A DNA stretch of 64,000 nt, taken from the NCBI RefSeq assembly GCF_900110765.1, contig NZ_FOEO01000011.1, positions 62,001 through 126,000 on the forward strand, written 5' to 3'. This DNA comes from Pseudomonas sp. NFACC02. Lineage in GTDB: Bacteria; Pseudomonadota; Gammaproteobacteria; Pseudomonadales; Pseudomonadaceae. The translations under genes and the position numbers were made by a program. Of this stretch, positions 25,197 through 34,039 are shown piece after piece; position 1 is the stretch's first letter; each line of letters opens with the position of its first letter. The notes below the pieces were generated by a model, which worked only from the letters and a program-made list of their open reading frames with translations, was not told where the DNA came from and ran no database searches.

Positions 25197-26434
25197 GGCT
25201 GTTCGCTCTCCAGTTGCACGTCCTGCAGCAGCATGGCGAAGTCCTGCAACGTCTGTTCGTCGACCTCGCTGCCGTAGTTATCAAGCCAGGCGCGGCTGAA
25301 CAATTCCTGCGGGCTGAGTTGATCCAGCTCGATCAGGTCCTGATTGCCGTCTTCGTCGCGGGCGCCTTTGCCCGCGTATTCGGCGGCGATACGCACCAGA
25401 CGCACAGCCTTGTTCTCCAGGGCCGCCTCGATCTGGTTGCGCAAATCAGGCTGAGGCTCGTCCAGGCGTACGCGGACTTCGAGCCAGGGCTGGCGGTCGA
25501 CGTCGGCCAGCAGGTCGATGTCCGGCAGGTCCTTGAGTTGCAGCAGCAGTTCGGCCAGCGGTGCCGGGCCGATCCGTTGCAGGTTGACCGCGCGGGGGAT
25601 CAGCAGCGGTTTGACGCTGGCGAGCGTCTCGCCCTCGCATTCGATTTCGAGGATCTGGTGCTGATAGCCAATTTCCGAGAACGACAACGGGATCGGCGAT
25701 CCGCTGTAACGGATGCGGTCTTCGCCATTGACCCGTTGTGGCTTGTGCAGGTGGCCAAGGGCGACGTAGGTGATGCTCTCGCCAAACAAGCTCGCGGGCA
25801 GGGCTTCGGCGTTGCCGATGATCAGGCTGCGCTCGGAGTCTTCCGAGACCGAACCGCCCGCCATGTGGGCATGGCTGATGGCGATCAGCGCCTGACCTTT
25901 TTTGCGTTTCAGGTTCGCGGCGGCAATCAGTCTCTCGTGTACCTGACCGATGCCGCGCAGGTAATTGTCACCCAGTGCCGGGCCGGTGACTTCAGCGGGA
26001 CGCAGGAACGGCAGTGCCAGGCACCAGCCGAGCACTTTGCCTTTGGCGTTGGTCAGGGGCAGCAACAGACGCTCGACATCCAGCACACCGTCATCCAGCC
26101 ACAGCACACGGCCCAGCGCATGGGTGCGCAGGCGTCGCATCAGGGGCGCGGGCAGTTCGATCCGCGAGCCGGAGTCGTGGTTGCCGGCGATCATCACGAT
26201 GGTCAGTTGCGGGTTCTGTTCGTGAGCGCTGACGATGAAGTCGTACAGCCGCTCCTGGGATTTGACCGGCGGGTTGACGGTGTCGAAGATATCGCCGGCG
26301 ATCAACAGGACATCGGGCTTGCGCTCGGCCAGACGGGCCAGCAGCCAGGTCAGGAAACTGGCGTGTTCGAAGTCCCGTTCCTGGCCATGGAGGTTTTGGC
26401 CCAGGTGCCAGTCGGAGGTGTGGAACAGACGCAT
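25193..26434 (-). CDS. sbcD: Exonuclease subunit SbcD (Mre11-like nuclease)
   Basis: The 413-residue metallophosphoesterase has all phosphodiesterase motifs: HTSDWHLGQ, LIAGDIFDTVNPP, IAGNHDSGSR, ISHAHMAGGS and ALGHLHKPQ. It is the Mn-dependent nuclease partner of SbcC. The ATG at 26434 (MRLFHTSDWHLG) is the family start; upstream in-frame codons run into repeat DNA. It is the first gene of sbcD-sbcC-gst, separated from the upstream bat operon by a hairpin repeat. Confidence 0.96.
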   Translation of the reverse strand: MRLFHTSDWHLGQNLHGQERDFEHASFLTWLLARLAERKPDVLLIAGDIFDTVNPPVKSQERLYDFIVSAHEQNPQLTIVMIAGNHDSGSRIELPAPLMRRLRTHALGRVLWLDDGVLDVERLLLPLTNAKGKVLGWCLALPFLRPAEVTGPALGDNYLRGIGQVHERLIAAANLKRKKGQALIAISHAHMAGGSVSEDSERSLIIGNAEALPASLFGESITYVALGHLHKPQRVNGEDRIRYSGSPIPLSFSEIGYQHQILEIECEGETLASVKPLLIPRAVNLQRIGPAPLAELLLQLKDLPDIDLLADVDRQPWLEVRVRLDEPQPDLRNQIEAALENKAVRLVRIAAEYAGKGARDEDGNQDLIELDQLSPQELFSRAWLDNYGSEVDEQTLQDFAMLLQDVQLESEQP

Positions 26435-26485
26435 GGGGGTACCTTGTGTTGAATGGGTTTCAGATGGCCGCAAGCCAACCCGACT

Positions 26486-26588
26486 GATCGTTCCTCACGC
26501 TCCGCGTGGGAATGCCGGGTCGGCCGCTGCGGCCAATGTGACGCGGAGCGTCACGGGTTGCGTTCCCACGCGGAGCATGGGAACGATC
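26486..26588. repeat. GATCGTTCCCACGC-family repeat, long form
   Basis: Outer arms GATCGTTCCTCACGCTCCGC and GCGGAGCATGGGAACGATC bracket inner palindromes (GGTCGGCCGCTGCGGCC and GACGCGGAGCGTC). It lies between the BatD-like gene and sbcD. Confidence 0.85.
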
Positions 26589-26621
26589 GATGCGCGATAA
26601 TTACGCATCGATCCAGAGAAG

Positions 26622-28304
26622 TTATTTCGGATAAAGCGGCGGCAGGCTGTCTGCGCCGTTCGGGTCCTGCGGTCGTTCGACCGCTGGCAATGCCTTGACG
26701 GCGCGCCACAAGTCCTCACCGAGCCACAGCTTACCGGTCTCACTGTAAAGCGCACCGTTCAGGCCATCCAGGGCGTCGGACAACGGCACGAACCGCGCGG
26801 CCATGTCAGCGAGCGTTTCCGGTTGCTGCCGGGCCCAGGCATCCAGCGCCTGCCGGGTCGCGTGCGGGTCATTGGCCAGACTGGCACGTTTCAGGTCGTC
26901 AAGCACGGTACGTGGGCTGGGGCCGGCTTGTGCGACGCGGGTCAGCGCCGGTTGCCAACGCGCCCGCCACCACAGGCCGAAGCCCAGCAGCGTGGTAAAA
27001 CTCAACAGCACCGTGCTCAGTTGCCACGGCCACACGGGCGGTCCGATCACCGTTACACCGGTGTTTTCACTGACCGGCATGTCCACCGCCAGCGCCGGGT
27101 TGATGCTCACCTGCAACGTGCGAGCGGGCAGGGCGCTGTGCTCCAGATGGTCTTCCTGAGTGTTCCACCAGACCACATCGACCGCCGGAATATCGATGGC
27201 GCCAGGCCGGTTGGGGACCAGTGCCTCGCGCTCTTCGCGCACGCCGACCAGTCCCCGTTCGCTCGCCTGATTGCTCAGTTGCGGCTGATCCGGGTAGCGG
27301 CGCAGGGCGCTCACGTCGGTGGCTGGCAAGGGGGGCAGTTGTGCGCTGGACAACCCTTCAGCCTTGATCACCATCGTGCGGGTCAAGGAATCACCGATCT
27401 GACTGTGAGCAGGATCCGGGCTCCAGTTCTCGCTGAGGCTGATGCTGCGCGCGGGCAACCACGGTGTGTTGGCCGGGTAATGTTCGGGTTGTGGCTTGAC
27501 CTTCAGCACCAAAGGGTCGGACGTCACGCGCATCAGCTTGCCCGGCTTCGGACTGGTGGCCATCGCCGGCTGGCTGGTTGCAGCCGCCTGGGTATCAGGG
27601 ATGTCCTGCACCATCGTGGCGCTGAACTCCTGGGCCGGAATCGTCAGTTCACCGCTGTGCTGCGGGTACAGCGCGTAACGCATTTCGATGACGCCGTGGC
27701 GAATGCCATTGATCTGCTTCTCGTACGTGCGTGTGTCGCCAAGCTTCTCAATGCGCGCGTCCGGGACCTGCAACGGGGTCAGGTTGCTGTCATCGAACAG
27801 CGACACCGAGTGATAGACGCGCACCGTGAGCACGGCCTGCGCCTGCACGTAAACGGTGTCTTGGTCCAGGCTGGCCTCCATGAACACCGGCGCCAGCTTC
27901 TGTTCCTGAGCCTGACCCGACGGTTCGACCTCCACCACCTGCAAGGCGATGGGCTGGCTGACCAGCGCCCCCAGTTTCAGCGAGGGAATGTCGATCGAGC
28001 CGCTGTGCCGGGGCAGCAACGTAATCAGCCAACGGGTGGTCGCATGAACGTTGCCTTCGAGGGTGGTCAGGCTGTTGAGCTGGCGGGTGTCGCGCACCTC
28101 GAAATCGGCATCCAGCGCGCTCATGTCAGGCTTGCCGAACAGCGTCGCATCGTCGGATTCGAGGGTCAGTTCAACCGTTTCGCCGGTGTTGACGCGTGTG
28201 CGGTCGACGCTGGCCTGCAACGTTGCAGCAGGGGTGTCAGCCTGTGCCGCGAGCGCGAACAGGCACAACAACCAGGCGATTATCACTGTGTGCACACGAC
28301 TCAT
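26622..28304 (-). CDS. BatD-like membrane protein
   Basis: The 560-residue protein has an N-terminal signal peptide (MSRVHTVIIAWLLCLFALAA then QADT). It continues with a long periplasmic region of beta-sandwich (BatD/oxygen-tolerance) repeats and has one TM near 430-455 (WPWQLSTVLLSFTTLLGFGL). The C-terminal cytoplasmic part is about 110 residues. BatD proteins accompany MoxR ATPases and VWA proteins; their role is envelope-stress related but not defined biochemically. The ATG at 28304 overlaps the preceding gene's stop (ATGA) and opens the signal peptide. It is the last gene of the moxR operon. Confidence 0.85.
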   Translation of the reverse strand: MSRVHTVIIAWLLCLFALAAQADTPAATLQASVDRTRVNTGETVELTLESDDATLFGKPDMSALDADFEVRDTRQLNSLTTLEGNVHATTRWLITLLPRHSGSIDIPSLKLGALVSQPIALQVVEVEPSGQAQEQKLAPVFMEASLDQDTVYVQAQAVLTVRVYHSVSLFDDSNLTPLQVPDARIEKLGDTRTYEKQINGIRHGVIEMRYALYPQHSGELTIPAQEFSATMVQDIPDTQAAATSQPAMATSPKPGKLMRVTSDPLVLKVKPQPEHYPANTPWLPARSISLSENWSPDPAHSQIGDSLTRTMVIKAEGLSSAQLPPLPATDVSALRRYPDQPQLSNQASERGLVGVREEREALVPNRPGAIDIPAVDVVWWNTQEDHLEHSALPARTLQVSINPALAVDMPVSENTGVTVIGPPVWPWQLSTVLLSFTTLLGFGLWWRARWQPALTRVAQAGPSPRTVLDDLKRASLANDPHATRQALDAWARQQPETLADMAARFVPLSDALDGLNGALYSETGKLWLGEDLWRAVKALPAVERPQDPNGADSLPPLYPK

Positions 28305-30034
28305 CGGGCTTTGTCCTGATGCTGCTGTTGTTCGTACCAGAATTTGCGTCGCAGCAGCTCGCCGGGTTCGTCGGGGATCTGTCGCAGCCATTGTTCCAGC
28401 GCCTGGCGCTGTTCGCCGTTGAGGTGACTGTCGGCCGGACGACCGGGCGCCCGGGTAGGCTCGTCGTCATCCGGCATCGCGTCGGCGTTGCCGGTGCCGC
28501 CGGACAGGTTCGGCGTGCCGCGGGTGTCGTGGTCATCGTCCGCGTTCTGAACCGGCGCCTGGGGATTCGTTTGCTGTGGCTCTGCGCTGCCCGAGCGTTG
28601 CGTGTTGGCGGCGTCATCGCCTTCCGTTTTACCTTCACTGGCGTCTTCAACGGCCGCCTGCCTGTTCTGTTCCTGCATCTGTTCCACCAGTGCCTTGTTC
28701 GCGGCAGCGGCGGGAAAATCCGGCTGACGTTCGAGTGCCTGTTCGTAGGCGTCGATGGCTGCGGCCAGTTCGCCGCTTTTGGCCAGCGCATTGCCGCGAT
28801 TGTAATGGTCGGCGGCGCTGTTGCCTTGGGCAAAACGCTGAGCGGCACCGGCATAGTCGCCTGCTTCGTACAGCGCGATGCCTTGCCATTGAACGTCTTC
28901 GAAGTGCCGCGCGGCTTCGGCGGGGCGATGGCGTTGCAGCAGGTGCTGTCCCTGTTGGTCGGGACGCAGAAACAGGTCTTTGAGCTCGAAGGCATAGCTG
29001 TGCTGTGGAACCAGCATCAACAATGGCAAACAGAGGACCCACCCGCGTCGACCGGCACAGGCAGCCAGCAACAGCAGGGGCAGTAACAGCCAGTAACCCT
29101 GATCGGCCCAACTGTCCAGCTGCACGGTCTGGCCCTGGCTGCGCAAGTTTTCCGGGCCATCGAGCAACCCGAGTTCGCGCAAGTCGTCATCCTCCAGCCT
29201 CAGCGGGGTGTAATGACCCCCGAGCTCTTCAGCGAAGTCCTTGAGGCTGTTGCCATCCAGGCGCGGCACCAGAATGCCGCCCTGCGCGTCCTTGAGGAAT
29301 CCGCCTTTCTCCTGCGCAACCGGCGCACCTTCGGCGGTGCCGACACCGAGCATCAGCAGTTGTGGCGCATGGCCGGTCATGACCGAGCGGATGCCCTGGC
29401 GCTCGGCGTCGTTCAGCGACGAGCCGATCCACAGCAGGCGTCCCACGCCCAGATCGCCTTGTTTGAGCAGGGCGAGGGCCTTGATTACCGCCAGGTCGGC
29501 GCGCTGACCGGCTTCGGGCATGATCGAGGGCTTGATGGCGTCCAGCAGGTTCTTGCTGGTGGACAGGTCATCGGACAGCGGCACAAGAGTGTGCGCGCTA
29601 CCGGCGTAGACGATGATCGCCGTCTGCGCGTCGCTGCGCGCCTGCAACAGGTCCAGCAATTTGCGCCGCGCCTGCTCCAGGCGTGTGGGCGGGCTGTCGG
29701 CGGCGAGCATTTCCGGGGTCAACTCCAGCAGCACCACCAGCGGGTCCACGGGCCTTTGGCTGGTCTGCTCGACCCGTTGCCAACTCGGTCCCAGCAGTGC
29801 CAGCAATGCCAGCAGCCAACCGAAACCCAGAGCGATCCACGGCAATTTGCTCTCGCGACCGCTGCCCCCACTGAGCAACGTCGAGTGGAACGCGCCGGGC
29901 AGAATCATCTGCCAGCGACCGACTCGTTTCTGCCGGTTCCACAGCCGCCACAGCAGCCAGCCGAGCAACGGCAAGAGCGCCAGCCACCCGAGTCGCAGCC
30001 AGTGCGGCCACAGCGCGAAAAGAGAGGCGATCAT
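28301..30034 (-). CDS. BatB-like VWA protein with C-terminal TPR (BatB/BatC fusion), degenerate MIDAS
   Basis: The product is 577 residues: two N-terminal TM helices (about 8-28 and 55-75), a VWA domain (about 85-290), TM helices near 310-345, then TPR repeats (HFEDVQWQGIALYEAGDYAG and AADHYNRGNALAKSGELAAA) and a low-complexity acidic tail. It appears to combine BatB and BatC of other bacteria. The MIDAS DxSxS is replaced by ELTPE, and the usual downstream TDG is replaced by GSSL, so metal-dependent ligand binding by this VWA is unlikely. It starts at 30034 (MIASLFALWP), overlapping the BatA stop by 4 bp. Confidence 0.85.
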   Translation of the reverse strand: MIASLFALWPHWLRLGWLALLPLLGWLLWRLWNRQKRVGRWQMILPGAFHSTLLSGGSGRESKLPWIALGFGWLLALLALLGPSWQRVEQTSQRPVDPLVVLLELTPEMLAADSPPTRLEQARRKLLDLLQARSDAQTAIIVYAGSAHTLVPLSDDLSTSKNLLDAIKPSIMPEAGQRADLAVIKALALLKQGDLGVGRLLWIGSSLNDAERQGIRSVMTGHAPQLLMLGVGTAEGAPVAQEKGGFLKDAQGGILVPRLDGNSLKDFAEELGGHYTPLRLEDDDLRELGLLDGPENLRSQGQTVQLDSWADQGYWLLLPLLLLAACAGRRGWVLCLPLLMLVPQHSYAFELKDLFLRPDQQGQHLLQRHRPAEAARHFEDVQWQGIALYEAGDYAGAAQRFAQGNSAADHYNRGNALAKSGELAAAIDAYEQALERQPDFPAAAANKALVEQMQEQNRQAAVEDASEGKTEGDDAANTQRSGSAEPQQTNPQAPVQNADDDHDTRGTPNLSGGTGNADAMPDDDEPTRAPGRPADSHLNGEQRQALEQWLRQIPDEPGELLRRKFWYEQQQHQDKAR

Positions 30035-31098
30035 CGGTGCCTCCTTAAGCGCTTGAAGCGTTGCCGCCATTGCGGACCCTGATGCAAGACCGGCTGACGG
30101 GCGAGGAAGCGGTACACCGGGTTCTGCGGCCAGCGTTCGTGAATCACCAGCACAATGCTCAGCAGCAGTGCCATTGCCAGTGGCCAGTGATAGAGGGGGA
30201 CGGCGGGACGGGCCTGAGTCGGTTGTTGGGCGACGGGTTCGAGGGTGTCGAGGGCCTTGCCGATCTTTGCCAGTTGGGCACCGTCTCGGGCGCGGAAATA
30301 TTGCCCACCGGTGATCTCGGCGATTTCGCGCAGGGCGGGCTCGTCCAGGTCGAGGCTGGGATTCAGCCCGAGAATCGTGGTCGCGCCCTTGTCGGGGTCG
30401 GCCCCGATGCCGATCGGATAAATCTTCACGCCTTCTCCCGCCGCGAGGCGCGCCGCTGTCGCAGGATCGATCTGACCGGCATTGTTGGCGCCGTCGGTTA
30501 CCAGAATCAGCACGCGGCTCTGCGCGGGACGTGAGCGCAGGCGTTTCAGCGCCAGACCAATGGCATCGCCGATGGCCGTGTTTTTACCGGCGATGCCGAT
30601 GCGTGCCTCGTCCAGCCAGACGCGCACGGTTTTGCGGTCAAAGGTCAGCGGTGCTTGCAGATACGCTTGGCTGCCAAACAGGATCAGCCCGACGCGATCC
30701 CCCTGACGGTGTTCGAGGAAATCACCGAGCAATTGCTTGACCAGCGTCAGGCGGCTGACTTCATCGTTCTGCCAGACCATGTCCGGGTAATCCATCGATC
30801 CCGACACGTCGACCGCCACCAGCAGGTCGCGCCCGCTGGCGGCCACCGGCAACGGATCGCCCAGCCATTGCGGGCGCGCTGCCGCTACCAGCAGCAACAG
30901 CCACAGGGTGACGAAGGGCAGTTGCCGGCGCCACCCGGGCAGATGCGCGCGGGCACGACGGCCAGCCAGGCCTTCCAGTTCGCTGAGAAAACTCACCTTG
31001 AGCGCGGCCTCGCCGCTGTCGGCCACCGGCAGCATGAACCTCAGCAGCCAGGGCAGGGGCAGCAAGGCGAATACCCACGGCCAGGCGAACTCAAACAT
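30031..31098 (-). CDS. BatA-like VWA membrane protein
   Basis: The 355-residue protein has a TM near the N-terminus (about 5-25) and another near 60-75, a VWA domain (about 85-280) and a C-terminal TM (about 305-325). The MIDAS is complete: DVSGSM with the following KNTAIGDAI threonine and LVTDGANNAG. It contrasts with its degenerate partner BatB. Its start overlaps the DUF4381 stop by 8 bp. It probably forms a membrane complex with BatB/BatD driven by the MoxR ATPase (family knowledge). Confidence 0.9.
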   Translation of the reverse strand: MFEFAWPWVFALLPLPWLLRFMLPVADSGEAALKVSFLSELEGLAGRRARAHLPGWRRQLPFVTLWLLLLVAAARPQWLGDPLPVAASGRDLLVAVDVSGSMDYPDMVWQNDEVSRLTLVKQLLGDFLEHRQGDRVGLILFGSQAYLQAPLTFDRKTVRVWLDEARIGIAGKNTAIGDAIGLALKRLRSRPAQSRVLILVTDGANNAGQIDPATAARLAAGEGVKIYPIGIGADPDKGATTILGLNPSLDLDEPALREIAEITGGQYFRARDGAQLAKIGKALDTLEPVAQQPTQARPAVPLYHWPLAMALLLSIVLVIHERWPQNPVYRFLARQPVLHQGPQWRQRFKRLRRHR

Positions 31099-31585
31099 GT
31101 TTGCGAATCCAGGTTTCGACGGACTGGGTCAGGCCATTGATGGCCTTGTCGTCGAGCTTGCACTCAGGCTTATAGGCGCCTTCGACCAGAATCATCCACC
31201 GTGTCAGGCCCGCCGCAGGGCAGCGATTGTCGAGGAATGCCAGCCATTTACGGCCGTTGAGCGTGTGGCTCTGGCTGTAGGGGTAGTCGTTGCGGCACAG
31301 GCGTTTGAGCAAGCCATTGATCTGCTGCAACCAGGCGCCGGCAGGGGCACCGTCATAAGGTTTGGGCAACTGCGCGAGTTCGATCAATGCGGCCTGGCGC
31401 AGTGGGTCAAGGGGCTGCTCGCCTGCCTCGTCAGCCGCCTTTTTCGGCAAGAAAACCCGCGCCCGCCACAGGCCGTAACCCAACAGCGGGATCAGTGCCA
31501 GCAGCAACCACCAGCCGGGCGCGGGTGGCCAAAGACTCACCGGCTCGGGAAGCATCATCGGCTGCAACTGATCCAGCAGGCTCAT
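31091..31585 (-). CDS. DUF4381 membrane protein of the MoxR/Bat operon
   Basis: The 164-residue protein has one N-terminal TM (about 23-40: PGWWLLLALIPLLGYGLWRA) and a cytoplasmic helical part with the DUF4381 pattern (INGLLKRLCRNDYPYSQSHTL and GRKWLAFLDNRCP). It lies between the DUF58 and BatA genes, overlapping both by a few bases. Its function is unknown beyond membership of the complex. Confidence 0.87.
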   Translation of the reverse strand: MSLLDQLQPMMLPEPVSLWPPAPGWWLLLALIPLLGYGLWRARVFLPKKAADEAGEQPLDPLRQAALIELAQLPKPYDGAPAGAWLQQINGLLKRLCRNDYPYSQSHTLNGRKWLAFLDNRCPAAGLTRWMILVEGAYKPECKLDDKAINGLTQSVETWIRKHV

Positions 31586-32526
31586 TTTGGTTTAACCGGT
31601 TGCTGGGCGTTCAAGTAGTCGCGCAGTTGCTCCACCATCTCGTGCTGTGTACTCAGCGGAATCATCAGCACGCGCAGCTTCTTGGCCAGCAACGCCCAGC
31701 GTGCCTGCCGTGTTTCACCCTGTGCCCGGTAGGTCTGACGCAAGTCGGGGTTGAGGGTGTCGAGCTCAAGCTGCGCCCCTTTCTCGGCGAACCTCAATAG
31801 TCCGGCGGCGGGCAGCGCGTGATCCAGCGGGTCGGACAGGGGCAGCAGCAACAGGTCGCAGTGCCGCGAAAGCAATGTCAGTTGTTGTTCGGCCGAGTCC
31901 GACAGCGCGCGCTCGTCGCACAGGATGAACACCAGGCTGCCTGGCCGCAGGACTTCGCGAGCGCGCCGCAAGGCGACACCAAAGGTGTCCCGGTCCGCCG
32001 CAGCCTCGGTGTGCAGCGACTGATTGACCCGCACCAGCCGGTTGAGCAACTGCAGCAGACTTTGCTTGCTGCGTCGCGGCTTGATTTCATAGTGTTCGTT
32101 GTCGCCGAACACCAGCCCGCCGACACGGTCGTTGTGGCCCAGTGCCGCCCAGCCGATCAAGGCGGCAGCCTGCGCCGCGAGCACCGATTTGAACATCAGG
32201 CCCGTGCCGAAAAACAGGCGGCGGCTCTGTTCGACCATGAGGAAAATCGGCCGCTCACGCTCCTCGTGGAACAGTTTGGTGTGCGGCTCCTGAGTGCGGG
32301 CGGTCACGCGCCAGTCGATGGTGCGCACGTCGTCACCGGCTTGATAAACGCGGACCTGATCGAAGTCGACACCGCGCCCGCGCAGCTTGGAGTGGTGCAG
32401 GCCGATCAGCGGGCTGCGTCGGCCGGGTGACGAAAACAGCTGCACTTCCCGCACGCGATGCCGCATCTCGATCAGCTCGGCAAGGCTGATGCGGATGCCC
32501 GGTTGGGAAATCAGGTAGGGTTGCAT
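31582..32526 (-). CDS. DUF58 domain protein of the MoxR/Bat operon
   Basis: The 314-residue soluble protein carries the DUF58 hallmark (GVDFDQVRVYQAGDDVRTID, then WRVTARTQEPHTKLFHEERE). A VWA-like fold follows (PIFLMVEQSRRLFFGTG). The MIDAS equivalent EQSRR is again not canonical. The ATG at 32526 lies 4 bases after the moxR stop; a TTG further upstream is less likely. The downstream stop overlaps the DUF4381 start. Confidence 0.88.
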   Translation of the reverse strand: MQPYLISQPGIRISLAELIEMRHRVREVQLFSSPGRRSPLIGLHHSKLRGRGVDFDQVRVYQAGDDVRTIDWRVTARTQEPHTKLFHEERERPIFLMVEQSRRLFFGTGLMFKSVLAAQAAALIGWAALGHNDRVGGLVFGDNEHYEIKPRRSKQSLLQLLNRLVRVNQSLHTEAAADRDTFGVALRRAREVLRPGSLVFILCDERALSDSAEQQLTLLSRHCDLLLLPLSDPLDHALPAAGLLRFAEKGAQLELDTLNPDLRQTYRAQGETRQARWALLAKKLRVLMIPLSTQHEMVEQLRDYLNAQQPVKPK

Positions 32527-32530
32527 GGGC

Positions 32531-33490
32531 TCAGGCGACGGCAACGACGTCGAGAATGCGCTGGATCACGCGGTCCTGATCAATGCCGGCGGCTTCGGCT
32601 TCGAACGACAGGATGATGCGATGACGCAGCACATCGAAGACCATCGCCTGAATGTCCTCGGGGCTGACGAAGTCGCGGCCGGCCAGCCACGCGTGGGCGC
32701 GTGCGCAACGGTCCAGGGAAATCGATCCCCGGGGGCTGGCGCCGTAACCGATCCACTCGGCCAGTTCCGCGTCGAACTTGGCGGGGGTCCGGGTCGCCAT
32801 GACCAGTTGCACCAGGTATTCCTCCACTGCGTCGGCCATGTACAAACCGAGGATTTCCTTGCGCGCGGCGAAAATCGCCTGCTGGGTCACACGCCGCTCC
32901 GGCTTGGTTTCACCGTTCAAGGCTTCGCCGCGGGCCTGTTGCAGAATCTTGCGTTCGACGTTGGCATCGGGGAAACCGATCTTGACGTGCATCAGAAAGC
33001 GGTCGAGTTGAGCTTCAGGCAGCGGATACGTGCCTTCCTGCTCGATCGGGTTCTGCGTGGCCATCACCAGAAACAATGGGGACAGGTCGTAGGTGCTACG
33101 CCCCACGCTGACCTGACGCTCAGCCATCGCTTCGAGCAAGGCCGACTGGACTTTGGCGGGTGCCCGGTTGATTTCGTCCGCCAGGACCAGGTTGTGGAAA
33201 ATAGGACCCTGTTGAAAGACGAAGCTGCCGGTTTCCGGACGATAGATCTCCGTGCCGGTGATGTCGGCGGGCAGCAGGTCGGGCGTGAACTGGATGCGAT
33301 GGAACTGGGCCTCGATGCCTTCGGCCAGCTCCTTGATGGCTTTGGTCTTGGCCAGGCCCGGCGCGCCTTCGACCAGCATGTGGCCGTCGGCAAGCAGCGC
33401 GATCAACAAGCGCTCGACCAGTTTCTCCTGCCCCAGAATCTGAGTGGAGAGAAAGGTTCGCAGCGCGATCAACGCTTCACGATGTTCCAT
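32531..33490 (-). CDS. MoxR-family AAA+ ATPase
   Basis: The 319-residue AAA+ protein has Walker A VEGAPGLAKTKAIK (about 38-51), Walker B LVLADEINRAP, sensor 1 VMATQNPIEQEGTYPLPEAQ and the arginine finger region LDRFLMHV. MoxR ATPases act as chaperones for VWA partners. This is the first gene of the six-gene operon. The ATG at 33490 (MEHREALIALR) fits the family. Confidence 0.93.
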   Translation of the reverse strand: MEHREALIALRTFLSTQILGQEKLVERLLIALLADGHMLVEGAPGLAKTKAIKELAEGIEAQFHRIQFTPDLLPADITGTEIYRPETGSFVFQQGPIFHNLVLADEINRAPAKVQSALLEAMAERQVSVGRSTYDLSPLFLVMATQNPIEQEGTYPLPEAQLDRFLMHVKIGFPDANVERKILQQARGEALNGETKPERRVTQQAIFAARKEILGLYMADAVEEYLVQLVMATRTPAKFDAELAEWIGYGASPRGSISLDRCARAHAWLAGRDFVSPEDIQAMVFDVLRHRIILSFEAEAAGIDQDRVIQRILDVVAVA

Positions 33491-33676
33491 CGATGACGGT
33501 TCCTGGCAGGTTCGCAGCAGCGCCAAAAGGGCACCGAAGCTGGGGGCGTTACTTTAATGCATCCGAGGGGGTGGCGACTAACCGGCCAAAGGGTTTTTTC
33601 AGCGTTTGGTGGCGTTCATGGGGTAAAAGTGAGAATTGTCTGACAGATTGCGAGCATTCCCGCTGTTACGTGGGAT

Positions 33677-34039
33677 TCATGGCGTGATCTCGCTGACGTA
33701 TGTCCCCACCTCCTTGAGAATGATCTTCAGCGTTTCATCCAGATCCCTCAGCTCGTGGGGAGGCGTACTGTGGGCGATTTCGTAAACGGTGTCGCCGCCC
33801 AACGGTTTGGCGTCGTTGGCATCGATTTCCACGACCAGCCGGGTCGCCGTTAACGTCACTTTCAGATTCGAATCGACGTGAATGGTGTCGTCGCGGAAGG
33901 TGATGTCGACCTCATCCTCATCCGGGAAGCGCGCCAGCAGGAACAGGTCGCCGTTCGTGGCATGGCAGCAGGCCAGCGCCATGTCATCTTCTTCTTCATC
34001 GCAAGGGTTGTGGATGAAGCTGTCAGTGATCATCTTCAT
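33677..34039 (-). CDS. Conserved acidic protein of unknown function
   Basis: The 120-residue soluble, acidic protein contains MITDSFIHNPCDEEEDDMAL followed by a beta-rich middle (FPDEDEVDITFRDDTIHVDS and LKVTLTATRLVVEIDANDA) and a helical end (LRDLDETLKIILKEVGTYVS). The start was placed at 34039 (MKMITDSF) because upstream in-frame sequence belongs to the REP array. No recognised domain and no operon partner. Confidence 0.65.
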   Translation of the reverse strand: MKMITDSFIHNPCDEEEDDMALACCHATNGDLFLLARFPDEDEVDITFRDDTIHVDSNLKVTLTATRLVVEIDANDAKPLGGDTVYEIAHSTPPHELRDLDETLKIILKEVGTYVSEITP

